64,000 nucleotides of DNA. It comes from Caccoplasma sp905210875 (lineage in GTDB: Bacteria; Bacteroidota; Bacteroidia; Bacteroidales; UBA11471). The DNA lies in the NCBI GenBank assembly GCA_963931635.1, contig OZ007034.1, forward strand, positions 248,001-312,000, read 5' to 3'. The position numbers and the translations under genes are program-made. Positions 1-8,121 of this stretch are shown here, in pieces (position 1 is the first letter of the stretch; each line of letters starts with the position of its first letter). The notes under the pieces are model-generated. The model saw nothing but the letters and a program-made list of their open reading frames with translations, was not told the origin of the DNA and did no database searches.

Positions 1-2
1 TA

Positions 3-353
3 TATCCCGACGGATATACCGGAGATGATAACGGTGCCGGAAATAGAATCTATGTAGAAACGATAGTAAATGGCGATACCATACGCATGGGCTATTGGCA
101 CCTACAAGAAAACACCGCTACCACAAAACCTGTGGCAGACAGCATTGAGGTCGGCACCATTGTGCATGCCGGCGATATAATAGGTTATGTGGGGCAAACA
201 GGCAATGCCATGGGCGGTGAGCCGCATTTGCACGTGGCCACCTATAAAATTGTGAATGGGAAAGAAACATCTGTTAACCCGAAAGAATATCTTGGCATTG
301 AATTTGAAAAAGATGCAAACGGCAATACAACAATAAAAACACCTTGTGATTAA
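3..353 (+). CDS. M23 family metallopeptidase, C-terminal part
   Basis: The reading frame is open from the window edge, so the gene starts upstream. The visible part is the C-terminal half of a LytM/M23 peptidase domain: a GYWHL segment, a GDIIGYVGQTG turn and the HLHV motif, which carries the second zinc-binding and catalytic histidine pair. Such enzymes cut peptide bridges in peptidoglycan, normally outside the inner membrane; substrate cannot be read from the sequence. It ends 14 bases before a small secreted protein on the same strand, so the two may be cotranscribed. The signal peptide and the first zinc ligand lie outside the window. Confidence 0.85.
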   Translation, partial: YPDGYTGDDNGAGNRIYVETIVNGDTIRMGYWHLQENTATTKPVADSIEVGTIVHAGDIIGYVGQTGNAMGGEPHLHVATYKIVNGKETSVNPKEYLGIEFEKDANGNTTIKTPCD

Positions 354-367
354 AAATAAATATTACT

Positions 368-991
368 ATGAAACAGATAGGAATTATACTCGGCTTGGTC
401 ATTTTCATCTCGACGCAAGCGTTATATGGCCAGTCAACAATTATGCGCGACGGGCAAGTCATCATTCTGCAAGAAGGGACAAAGACAGATAGATCCATAA
501 TCGGCCGTTATATCTACTGCAACAATGTCGACACAGCCTACGCCTTGATCGTGGGGCATTTCTATACGACCGAAGAAGTGGAGAGAGCCTTTGGAAAACC
601 GCAGAAAATCAAAGATAACATTTCATACGAAAATGGCTTTGCCTTCGACGGTAATATATCTTATACCTATGACGATTTATATCTATCGGTGGATTGCCAA
701 AGCGGACTCTGTGAATTTAGGATTAGGAGAGAAAATACCTCATTTTATGAATATGGCCGAATCGTAAAAATCGGTGACAATATAAGCGTATTGGCCGATG
801 ACCCCAATTTCCAACCCAGGGTGGTAGAGCAATCGGAGATATTCATCGATGAAAAAACGGGAAAGAGGAGTATCGACATCGCCATCAACTCCACCGGCGA
901 TGATGACTGGATATACTATACATTTGGTCAGGACATGTCGGGTGGCTTAAATTTAACAGTCAGTGAAATAAGTTATATGCAAATAGATTGA
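368..991 (+). CDS. Secreted protein of unknown function, 207 aa
   Basis: I do not recognise a family. The first 22 or so residues form a clear signal peptide (MKQ, hydrophobic core, then a cut near YGQS), so the protein should leave the cytoplasm. The rest is hydrophilic and rich in Tyr, Asp and Ile, with no Cys pair arrangement or repeat that I can name. It lies 14 bases after the M23 peptidase and probably shares its transcript, which suggests a cell-envelope role; this is inference only. Confidence 0.7.
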   Translation: MKQIGIILGLVIFISTQALYGQSTIMRDGQVIILQEGTKTDRSIIGRYIYCNNVDTAYALIVGHFYTTEEVERAFGKPQKIKDNISYENGFAFDGNISYTYDDLYLSVDCQSGLCEFRIRRENTSFYEYGRIVKIGDNISVLADDPNFQPRVVEQSEIFIDEKTGKRSIDIAINSTGDDDWIYYTFGQDMSGGLNLTVSEISYMQID

Positions 992-1061
992 TAGCCTGGA
1001 AATACCCACAGGATATCGATGTTAGCATCGAAGCATGAAATGGCTATTGCCATCTTGCTTT

Positions 1062-1100
1062 CTTGGCACTTGATCGGCGCATGCGTCGTCAAGTGCCAAG
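1062..1100. repeat. Perfect 12-bp inverted repeat before the O-antigen-ligase-like gene
   Basis: CTTGGCACTTGA at 1062-1073 is repeated in inverted form at 1089-1100 around a 15-base loop. The loop itself contains the short palindrome CGCATGCG. No T-run follows on either strand, so it is not an ordinary intrinsic terminator. It sits in the gap between the secreted unknown protein and the next gene, about 85 bases before the favoured start codon. It may be an operator or an RNA hairpin in a leader. Confidence 0.6.
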
Positions 1101-1184
1101 ATGTGCATAGAACATGTCGGACAAGCACAATACACATTTACCGACAGAAAAGACCCCAACATTGGAAATATTATCGGGCTTAAA

Positions 1185-2675
1185 ATGAAGAGAGGCACTA
1201 TAATCATTCGCAGCGCAATCATCGCAGGGCTTGTGGCCATGCTGTTCGACCCAGGGACATTTCTGTATCCCATGATGTGGAGCCACGTCGTGGCAATCGT
1301 TGTTGCATTGTTCATATTCGGATTCGGCATATTTTCAAGAACCGGCCATGCGGTATCGGCTGCCATATTGCCGGTATGCTGCTGGGGCGCGTATGTGGCC
1401 ATTTATTCACTTCTCGGCACAAGTGAAATGTATGTGGTTACCTTTTTACTGGCCTCCTGTCTGTTGTTTTACGGGACTTATCGTCTGTCGGTGTGTGACG
1501 TGATAACTGCAACGTTCTCCCGTCGGGTTGTCGTGTCGTGCGCGATCATCGAAGCTGTCGTGTGTATCGCGCAATGGGCGGGCATACTACCCGGCGCATC
1601 CTCACTGTTTGCGATAACAGGGACGTTTGAGAATCCGAATATTTCGGCTATGGTGATAGCTCTGGCTTGGCCATGTGCCATAGGCGAATCTTTACGTCAT
1701 AAAGACAAAAGGGTGTTGTGGTGCATGGTCATCATACTCCTATTCATAAGCCTCTTGTTGTTGCGGTGTCGAACGGCTTATCTGTGTATGGGATTTTCTC
1801 TGTGGATTTTGAGACATTCTGTCCCGAGAATTTCGGAATTCATCGAAATCCATAAGAAAACCATGTATCCTATTGCTGTTGCCGTCGTTGCCATTGCCGG
1901 CTATTTTATGTATGAGATGAAAAAAAATTCGGCCGACGGTCGCCTGTTTATATGGAAAGTGTCGTCTCAAATGTTGATGGAGCGCCCGATGAGTGGTTAT
2001 GGTTATGGCTTATTTGGAGCGACCTATAATCCCTACCAGATAGATTATACCGAAAAAAAACCTCTCTCGGAGACCGAAGCTCAAAACATCAGAATCGTAA
2101 ATATGCCATATAACGAATTTGTGGAACAGAGTCTGAACGGAGGTATTGTAGGAGGCATTTTGTTTATGATGATTCCTATATATGCCATCGTATCGGCTTA
2201 TCGAAGAAAACAATGGATAGAGGTTGCCGTCTCGGGAAATATTCTTATCATGAGCCTGTTCAATTTTGTCGCCCAAGCTATTCCCTTATGGATTTTATAC
2301 ATGTTCTTGTTGGGCCAGCAGATGCGGCATGTCGATAGACCTCTACCCGTAAAATTTTCAAAATGCATAAACATTGCGGCTTTTGCCTGTTTCGTCTTTT
2401 GCATCGGGAGTATCTGTCCCAAAATCATAGCCCAATATCAGTTAAAGAACGCGATTGTATTGTATAAGGAATGTCCCCAGAAGGCTATGGAACTATTGGA
2501 CAGATATAGGGTAATGGCCGGATCATCGGAATGTTATTTAAGATGTTACGGAAAAATGTTGCTCGATAACGGCCGTTACAAAGAGGCTTTGCCTATTTTG
2601 GAAGAAGCTGCCCGATATACTTATCACCCCGACTTGAACAAGGACATAATAAAAGCAAAATCGATATATTATTGA
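1185..2675 (+). CDS. O-antigen ligase-like (Wzy_C family) membrane protein with C-terminal TPR
   Basis: About 496 aa from the chosen ATG. Roughly ten or more hydrophobic segments fill residues 1-400, with a large periplasmic loop (around residues 245-320) of the kind found in WaaL/Wzy ligases and polymerases. The last ~70 residues form a soluble tail with a TPR-like pair (LLDNGRYKEALPILEEAARY). Members of the family transfer or polymerise lipid-linked glycans on the periplasmic side; the substrate here is unknown. The frame is open 28 codons further upstream to an ATG at 1101, but the internal ATG (MKRGTIIIRS) begins directly before the first membrane helix and is the more natural start. The transglutaminase gene follows after 3 bases. 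Confidence 0.75.
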   Translation: MKRGTIIIRSAIIAGLVAMLFDPGTFLYPMMWSHVVAIVVALFIFGFGIFSRTGHAVSAAILPVCCWGAYVAIYSLLGTSEMYVVTFLLASCLLFYGTYRLSVCDVITATFSRRVVVSCAIIEAVVCIAQWAGILPGASSLFAITGTFENPNISAMVIALAWPCAIGESLRHKDKRVLWCMVIILLFISLLLLRCRTAYLCMGFSLWILRHSVPRISEFIEIHKKTMYPIAVAVVAIAGYFMYEMKKNSADGRLFIWKVSSQMLMERPMSGYGYGLFGATYNPYQIDYTEKKPLSETEAQNIRIVNMPYNEFVEQSLNGGIVGGILFMMIPIYAIVSAYRRKQWIEVAVSGNILIMSLFNFVAQAIPLWILYMFLLGQQMRHVDRPLPVKFSKCINIAAFACFVFCIGSICPKIIAQYQLKNAIVLYKECPQKAMELLDRYRVMAGSSECYLRCYGKMLLDNGRYKEALPILEEAARYTYHPDLNKDIIKAKSIYY

Positions 2676-2678
2676 GTA

Positions 2679-4640
2679 ATGGAATATATACGAAAAATAA
2701 AAAAAAGAAGAACAGCATTATTACTTGTATTAACAGTTCAAGTAATATCGGTAGTCAATATACTTGCCAAAGATACCACTTACACCCACGTAAGAGAAAA
2801 AATATTGGCCTATTATGCCGATGATTCCCTGAAAAGAAAAGCCGCAGAGTTTTTGATAAAAAACATGCCGGGGAAATATGGATATGAAGATGAACTGATA
2901 AATCGTTATGACACACTGTTTGCTTTGTACGAAAGGTTGCAAGAAGAGGGAGAATTTGATCCCGACGCGGCTCTTGTAGAACAATGTTGGTGGCATCTCG
3001 TCGATACATACGGACATTTGGACCCCTTATATTTAGGCCGCCGGTATGATACCGAAGTTGTGTCGGCAGAGTATCTGATTGATGAAATAGAGACAGCATT
3101 TGAGGCATGGACAACATCGCCCGATTTCATATCACGGGATTTCGATCTCTTTTGCCGATATGTGCTGCCGTATCGCATAGGTAATGAACCTTTGGAGCCA
3201 TACCGAAGACGACATTTTGAACAGTTCCGTAAAATACGAGATTCACTCATCATCAATGATGACCGGCTTATCAAAGAGCTTTACCATGAGTTTGACCGGG
3301 TACGTAGGTATAAAAACAGCAAATTGATGTGGCGCTACCCCATATCCATGCCGAGAAGTAAAGTCGAGCAAGCACGGCGAGGTTCGTGCCGGCACATGAG
3401 TGAATATTATGTACTGACCTTACGTGCATGCGGAATTCCTGCAACGATAGATTTTGTCAATCATTGGGGGAATCGTAGTCAAGGCCATGAGTGGGTTGTC
3501 GTCTTAAAAGATAGTGGTGAGTTCCTACCTTTCGATGCCTTGGACAGGAAACGTTATCTTTTTACCTATAAGCCGGCCAAAATATTCCGTCAGACATTCG
3601 AAATACAAAACATAGACCATGACGCAATCGAGTATGTGCCGGGATATTTATTGGCACCGGACCGCATGGATGTCTCACATTTATATTTCCCTGCATTTGA
3701 TATCGATGTTACAGGGTATGATGCCGTCACCGAAAAGTATGCTTCGTATCCCTACGGGGTAATATGTGTGTTTGACAACAAAGAGTGGCAGCCGATAGAT
3801 TATGGAAAAGCCTGCGATGGAAGATTCTATTTCAAAAACATGATAGGCGACATCTGTTACATGGCCGGATATTATGATAATGAAATGTTTGTGCCGGCTA
3901 CTCCCCCGTTTATACTCGACAAAGAAGGGAAAATTCGATATATCACTCCGGATGAAGAAGCCTATGTCGACATGCATTTGACAAGGAAATACCCGAAATT
4001 TACCCGAATAACCTCTTTTTCAAAAGGTCTTTTAGATGCCTCGGTTGAAGTCTCGGACAGTTCCGATTTTTCTTCTTCACAGACGTTAATGACAATCCTG
4101 AAAAGAGACGCACAAGATATTGTCGATTCGGCATTGAGCGTTGAGCGACCATACCGATATGTGAGATTAAAAGTGGGTGATAATCAAGAAGGAAATTTAG
4201 CTGAAATCATTTTCTATGGACGCAAAAACGGGTCAGGAGAGGAACAGACTCTAAACGGAATCCCCTATGGTTTCCCTGACAACGATAACGGAACCAGTTG
4301 GAGGGAAGCTGTTGATGGCGATTGTAGTACCTATTTAAAAAAATCCAGAAAAAAAGATGGTTATATCGCTCTTGATTTAGGAGAAAATACCCCCTACATA
4401 TTAACCCGTGTACGTTACATACCGAGAAGCGATACAAACTTTATTATCCCGGGGAACCATTACCGTTTGGAGTATTGGGACGGGTTCATGTGGCAATATG
4501 TGGGAGAACAGACGGCAACAGACTATTATCTCGATTTTCAAAAAGTCCCGGCCGGAAGACTTTATATACTGCACAACCTTAGTGAGGGCATAGAAGAAAG
4601 AATATTTACATACGAAGAAGATAAACAGCAATGGTGGTGA
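2679..4640 (+). CDS. Transglutaminase-like protein with C-terminal discoidin-like region
   Basis: A 653-aa protein with an N-terminal signal or anchor segment (residues ~10-30). A transglutaminase-like core is visible: Cys237 in GSCRHMSEYY, His270 in GHEWVVV and Asp286 in PFDALD form the expected Cys-His-Asp triad. Two C-terminal blocks (about 440-520 and 520-640) look like F5/8 type C (discoidin) beta-sandwiches, with the typical AVDGDCSTYL and ALDLG segments; such modules bind glycans or proteins. The domain is found in bacterial proteases and peptide-processing enzymes, so a secreted or periplasmic peptidase role is plausible. It starts 3 bases after the ligase-like gene and is almost certainly cotranscribed with it. 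Confidence 0.8.
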   Translation: MEYIRKIKKRRTALLLVLTVQVISVVNILAKDTTYTHVREKILAYYADDSLKRKAAEFLIKNMPGKYGYEDELINRYDTLFALYERLQEEGEFDPDAALVEQCWWHLVDTYGHLDPLYLGRRYDTEVVSAEYLIDEIETAFEAWTTSPDFISRDFDLFCRYVLPYRIGNEPLEPYRRRHFEQFRKIRDSLIINDDRLIKELYHEFDRVRRYKNSKLMWRYPISMPRSKVEQARRGSCRHMSEYYVLTLRACGIPATIDFVNHWGNRSQGHEWVVVLKDSGEFLPFDALDRKRYLFTYKPAKIFRQTFEIQNIDHDAIEYVPGYLLAPDRMDVSHLYFPAFDIDVTGYDAVTEKYASYPYGVICVFDNKEWQPIDYGKACDGRFYFKNMIGDICYMAGYYDNEMFVPATPPFILDKEGKIRYITPDEEAYVDMHLTRKYPKFTRITSFSKGLLDASVEVSDSSDFSSSQTLMTILKRDAQDIVDSALSVERPYRYVRLKVGDNQEGNLAEIIFYGRKNGSGEEQTLNGIPYGFPDNDNGTSWREAVDGDCSTYLKKSRKKDGYIALDLGENTPYILTRVRYIPRSDTNFIIPGNHYRLEYWDGFMWQYVGEQTATDYYLDFQKVPAGRLYILHNLSEGIEERIFTYEEDKQQWW

Positions 4641-4807
4641 AATATCCGCCCTTTATGGTGCAAAATATTAAAATTATCATCTAACTCTTTGCAACAATCC
4701 AAAGTCGGCACTTGTCTTCACTATCTAACTTACGGAGACGCGAATACAGACAGCAACGCTACAAAAAAATCTCAAACAAGTTTTGCCTTTTTGCGTCCGC
4801 CTTTCGC

Positions 4808-5002
4808 TATATTTGCACTACCGCGCGAATATAGGAGGTGGCTCGGCACAGTCAATTTGAAAAATGTGTTTTCACTTGCCTCTGCTCTCACCATTCTCTA
4901 TCTTTGTACGGATATACAAAAATAAGAGACAAATCGACCCCATCTGAAAACAAAAACTTCATTCCCGGCTATTGTCTCTGCTCTTGTCTTTATGTATATT
5001 TG
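4808..5002 (+). promoter_or_regulatory. Three tandem Bacteroidetes-type promoters
   Basis: Exact TAnnTTTG cores occur at 4808-4815, 4899-4906 and 4995-5002. The second and third have a TTG exactly 20 bases upstream (4876-4878 and 4972-4974) and share CTCTGCTCT in the spacer; the first has a TTG 22 bases upstream. The first and third cores continue into closely related sequences (GCACTACCGCGCGAATA and GCACTGTCGTGCGAATA). The 470-base gap 4641-5110 holds no gene that I can support, and these promoters all point at the sigma-54 activator/lptE/secG operon. Confidence 0.65.
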
Positions 5003-5110
5003 CACTGTCGTGCGAATACATGATGCGTCTCGACAGAACTTTCAAACAAATTTGATGTTCTGTTCTCGCTTCTCTCTATATTTTTCAGACTGAAATATTC
5101 GGCACAAACT

Positions 5111-6391
5111 ATGGTTGCAACCGCAGAAATACTACAAACAAAACAGCGCTTCGGCATCATCGGCAACTGCACGGGGCTGCTGCGCGCCGTGAGCCGCGCC
5201 CTGCAAATTGCCCCTACCGACCTGTCGGTGCTCATTACCGGAGAAAGCGGTACGGGTAAGGAACACTTTCCACAGATAATACACGCCAACAGTGCCCGCA
5301 AACACGGTCGCTACATTGCCGTGAACTGCGGTGCCATACCCGAAGGTACGGTCGACTCGGAACTCTTCGGCCACGAAAAAGGGTCGTTTACCGGTGCCCT
5401 GGCCGACCGCAAAGGCTATTTTGAGGAGGCCGACGGGGGCACCATCTTCCTCGATGAGGTGGGCGAACTACCCATGACCACGCAAGCCCGCCTGCTGCGC
5501 GTACTCGAAAACGGAGAGTTTATAAAAGTGGGTTCGTCGAAAGTGCAGAAAACCAACGTGCGCATTATCGCCGCCACCAACGTCAATATGCGGGAAGCCA
5601 TCGCCGAAGGGCGTTTCAGAGAAGACCTCTTCTACCGGCTCAGCACGGTGCCCATCGAGTTGCCGCCACTGCGCGACCGCGGCGACGACGTCTTGCTGTT
5701 GTTCCGCAAATTTGCCTCCGACTTTGCCGAAAAATACCACATGCCCCCTGTACAGCTTACCGAGGAGGCCCAACGGGCTATGCTCACCTACCGCTGGCCG
5801 GGCAACATCAGACAACTGAAAAACGTTACTGAACAACTCTCTATCTTTGAGACAGAACGCGAAGTAACGGCCGATACCCTCCATACCTACTTGCCGGCCT
5901 TCGACATGGAAAGGCTTCCTTCCCTCAACCGCCAAGGCGACGGGAAAACATTCTCTTTGGGGAATGAACGGGAATTGCTCTATCTCGTCTTTGAAATGAA
6001 AAAAGAAATCGATGAGTTGAGAGCCACCATTGCCGCCATGGAAAACGGCAACAACCGTCCACAAGGGGCTCACCCCACGCAGGTAACCGCCCCGGTAATC
6101 TATACCAAACCCGATGCCCTGGCCACCGTAGCCCACCCTGTACAACCGGTGTTGGGGCACAGCATTCCGCACCACATCGACAAAGAAGAGGGTGAGGTTG
6201 TGCACGAAGAGGCTGAATATGTTCCCGACGAAGTCGTACAAACCATACCCTCGCTCGAAGATGCCGAGAAGGAAATGATACGTAAATCGCTGGAACGAAA
6301 TAACGGAAAGCGCAAAAAAACGGCCGAAGAGTTGGGCATTTCAGAACGTACGCTCTATCGAAAAATCAAAGAATACAATCTCAGCGACTGA
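5111..6391 (+). CDS. Sigma-54-type AAA+ transcriptional activator with Fis-type HTH
   Basis: A 426-aa regulator that starts almost directly at the AAA+ domain: Walker A GESGTGKE at residues 44-51, the sigma-54 contact loop GSFTGA at 91-96 (usual form GAFTGA), Walker B TIFLDEV at 111-117, and the arginine-finger region FREDLFYRLS. The C-terminus (about 385-426) is a Fis-type helix-turn-helix. There is no N-terminal receiver, GAF or PAS domain, so the input signal is unclear; an alternative is constitutive activity or control by a partner protein. A linker of ~100 residues separates the AAA+ core from the DNA-binding helix. It is first in an operon with lptE, a TPR-like gene and secG, an arrangement I associate with Bacteroidales generally. 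Confidence 0.88.
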   Translation: MVATAEILQTKQRFGIIGNCTGLLRAVSRALQIAPTDLSVLITGESGTGKEHFPQIIHANSARKHGRYIAVNCGAIPEGTVDSELFGHEKGSFTGALADRKGYFEEADGGTIFLDEVGELPMTTQARLLRVLENGEFIKVGSSKVQKTNVRIIAATNVNMREAIAEGRFREDLFYRLSTVPIELPPLRDRGDDVLLLFRKFASDFAEKYHMPPVQLTEEAQRAMLTYRWPGNIRQLKNVTEQLSIFETEREVTADTLHTYLPAFDMERLPSLNRQGDGKTFSLGNERELLYLVFEMKKEIDELRATIAAMENGNNRPQGAHPTQVTAPVIYTKPDALATVAHPVQPVLGHSIPHHIDKEEGEVVHEEAEYVPDEVVQTIPSLEDAEKEMIRKSLERNNGKRKKTAEELGISERTLYRKIKEYNLSD

Positions 6392-6397
6392 TCTCTT

Positions 6398-6904
6398 ATG
6401 ACAAAACACTTTCTCTCCATATTGCTCGTGGCCGTGTGTGTAACGGCATGCACCATTTCATATAAATTCAATGGCGCATCAATCGACTACAACACCACCA
6501 AGACGATTACCATCAACGACTTCCCGATACGGGCTGCTCTGGTATATCCTCCGCTGGCCACCACATTCAACGAAACACTGAAAGACGCCTACACCCGACA
6601 GACGCGGCTGAGCCTCGTCAACAGTGGTGGAGACCTCACCCTCGAAGGCGAGATAACCGGATACAACCTCACGCCACAGGCCGTTACCGAAGATGCCTAT
6701 GCCTCGCAGACACGCCTCACCGTGACGGTACGTGTGCGGTATGTCGACAGCAAAAATCCGGCTAACGACCTCGACCGTACATTCAGTGCCTACCGCGACT
6801 TCCCAAGCAGCAGCATGCTCACCGACGTGCAGGACGAACTGATAACCCAAATTTCACAAGAACTGGCCGATCTCATTTTCAATGCGACGGTAGGAAACTG
6901 GTAA
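6398..6904 (+). CDS. lptE: LPS assembly lipoprotein LptE
   Basis: 168 aa with a lipoprotein signal peptide: hydrophobic core followed by a VTAC lipobox, Cys at about residue 18. After the signal come the short beta-strand-rich segments expected of LptE (an SxxYKFNG start, then IRAALVYPPLATTFNETLKDAY). LptE forms the outer-membrane plug complex with LptD, which inserts lipopolysaccharide into the outer leaflet; a convincing lptD lies far away in this window at 59449. It starts 6 bases after the activator gene. Bacteroidetes LptE is poorly conserved, so the name rests on the lipobox, length and neighbourhood. Confidence 0.75.
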   Translation: MTKHFLSILLVAVCVTACTISYKFNGASIDYNTTKTITINDFPIRAALVYPPLATTFNETLKDAYTRQTRLSLVNSGGDLTLEGEITGYNLTPQAVTEDAYASQTRLTVTVRVRYVDSKNPANDLDRTFSAYRDFPSSSMLTDVQDELITQISQELADLIFNATVGNW

Positions 6905-6908
6905 TTCC

Positions 6909-7670
6909 ATGACCGAAGGAGAACTCTTACGCCAAGACTTCGACCGGGAGGTACCCTCCCTCGCCATCGACGAGCTGCTCCGCTTGCAGCTCGACTATCC
7001 CTATTTCCAGGCTCCGCGTTTCCTCTATCTGAAAAAACTGCAACACCTCTTTCCCGAGAGGTATGCAGGCGCACTGCACGAGAACATCATCTACGCCGGC
7101 GACCGCAAGTCGCTGTTCTACCGTCTCGAAGGGGCCAACCAGATATGGAGCCGGCTATACCCCGAAAGCGAAAAGGCTCAGGAAGAGACAACCGATGCCT
7201 TCGCCCTCATCGACTCTTACCTCGAATCACACGCGACCGAACTTTCGACCAAAGAGCCTCTCGACGGACAGATGCCGGCCGAGGTTACGGCCTACCGCCT
7301 CGAAGAGTTGATTCAGACCGACCCGACACCGGCCGAGAAGAGTTCTGTGCCCGCAGCAGCCGGTACCGACTCATCGTTTGACCTCATCGACGCTTTCCTC
7401 GAAAAATCGCCCGAGGAGAAAGCCCTCGCACCGGTTACCTCCACAGCCGACACCCCGCTGCCCCAGTCTGCCCCTGAGACCGAAGAAGAACCGGCCGAAG
7501 AGGAGTTCCTGACCGAGAGTCTGGCCAAAATCTACATCAAACAGCGGCGCTATGCCAAAGCCTTGGAAATTATTCGGAAATTAAGTTTGAAATATCCAGA
7601 AAAAAATATTTACTTTGCAGACCAAATTCGATTCCTCGAAAAATTGATTATTAACATAAAAACAGAATAA
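6909..7670 (+). CDS. TPR-like protein of unknown function, 253 aa
   Basis: No signal peptide and no membrane segment, so probably cytoplasmic. The N-terminal ~85 residues are helical and Leu/Arg-rich; the middle (about 95-200) is acidic, Pro/Ala-rich and likely disordered, with two related segments of the form FALIDSYLES and FDLIDAFLEK. The C-terminal ~50 residues form a TPR-like helical hairpin (SLAKIYIKQRRYAKALEII). It lies 4 bases after lptE and 2 bases before secG. I do not know its job; the two repeated IDxxLE helices could bind the same partner twice. Confidence 0.7.
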   Translation: MTEGELLRQDFDREVPSLAIDELLRLQLDYPYFQAPRFLYLKKLQHLFPERYAGALHENIIYAGDRKSLFYRLEGANQIWSRLYPESEKAQEETTDAFALIDSYLESHATELSTKEPLDGQMPAEVTAYRLEELIQTDPTPAEKSSVPAAAGTDSSFDLIDAFLEKSPEEKALAPVTSTADTPLPQSAPETEEEPAEEEFLTESLAKIYIKQRRYAKALEIIRKLSLKYPEKNIYFADQIRFLEKLIINIKTE

Positions 7671-7672
7671 CC

Positions 7673-8020
7673 ATGTACGTGTTCATCACCGTTTTGATTC
7701 TTATTGCAGCTGTGTGCCTCATACTCATCGTTTTGGTACAAAATTCCAAAGGTGGAGGATTGGCATCGAGTTTTGCTTCGTCGAACCAGATTATGGGAGC
7801 GCCCAAGACAGCCGACTTCCTTGAAAAAGCCACTTGGACGCTGGCCGGTATCGTTATCGTACTGAGCATCGTGGCCGCCGCATTCCTGCCCAACCGCAAC
7901 GCCGGTGCCACCTCGGAAATCAAAGATGCCATCAATACCGAAATCCCGATGCCCAACTTTGAGACCCAAGTGCCCGTAACACCCGAGGCTCCCGCAGCCG
8001 GCGAAGACGCAGCCCAATAA
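7673..8020 (+). CDS. secG: Preprotein translocase subunit SecG
   Basis: 115 aa with the SecG layout: an N-terminal membrane helix (residues ~2-22), the conserved NSKGGGLASSF loop, a second membrane helix (~55-75), then a Pro/Ala-rich tail. SecG sits beside SecY and SecE in the inner-membrane channel and helps the SecA cycle. It is the last gene of the operon and is followed directly by a strong intrinsic terminator. Confidence 0.95.
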   Translation: MYVFITVLILIAAVCLILIVLVQNSKGGGLASSFASSNQIMGAPKTADFLEKATWTLAGIVIVLSIVAAAFLPNRNAGATSEIKDAINTEIPMPNFETQVPVTPEAPAAGEDAAQ

Positions 8021-8047
8021 AATCGCTACGACTCCATACCCCATACG

Positions 8048-8090
8048 AAACGGGGCTGCCTTTGTGGGCAGCCCCGTTTCTGCTTTTTAA
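8048..8090 (+). terminator. Intrinsic terminator after secG
   Basis: A 13-bp perfect stem (8048-8060 with 8067-8079, GC-rich core GGGGCTGCC) around a 6-base loop, followed by a T-rich stretch. Confidence 0.9.
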
Positions 8091-8121
8091 GCCCCCCATA
8101 AACCCTTTAACTCTTAAAGCC

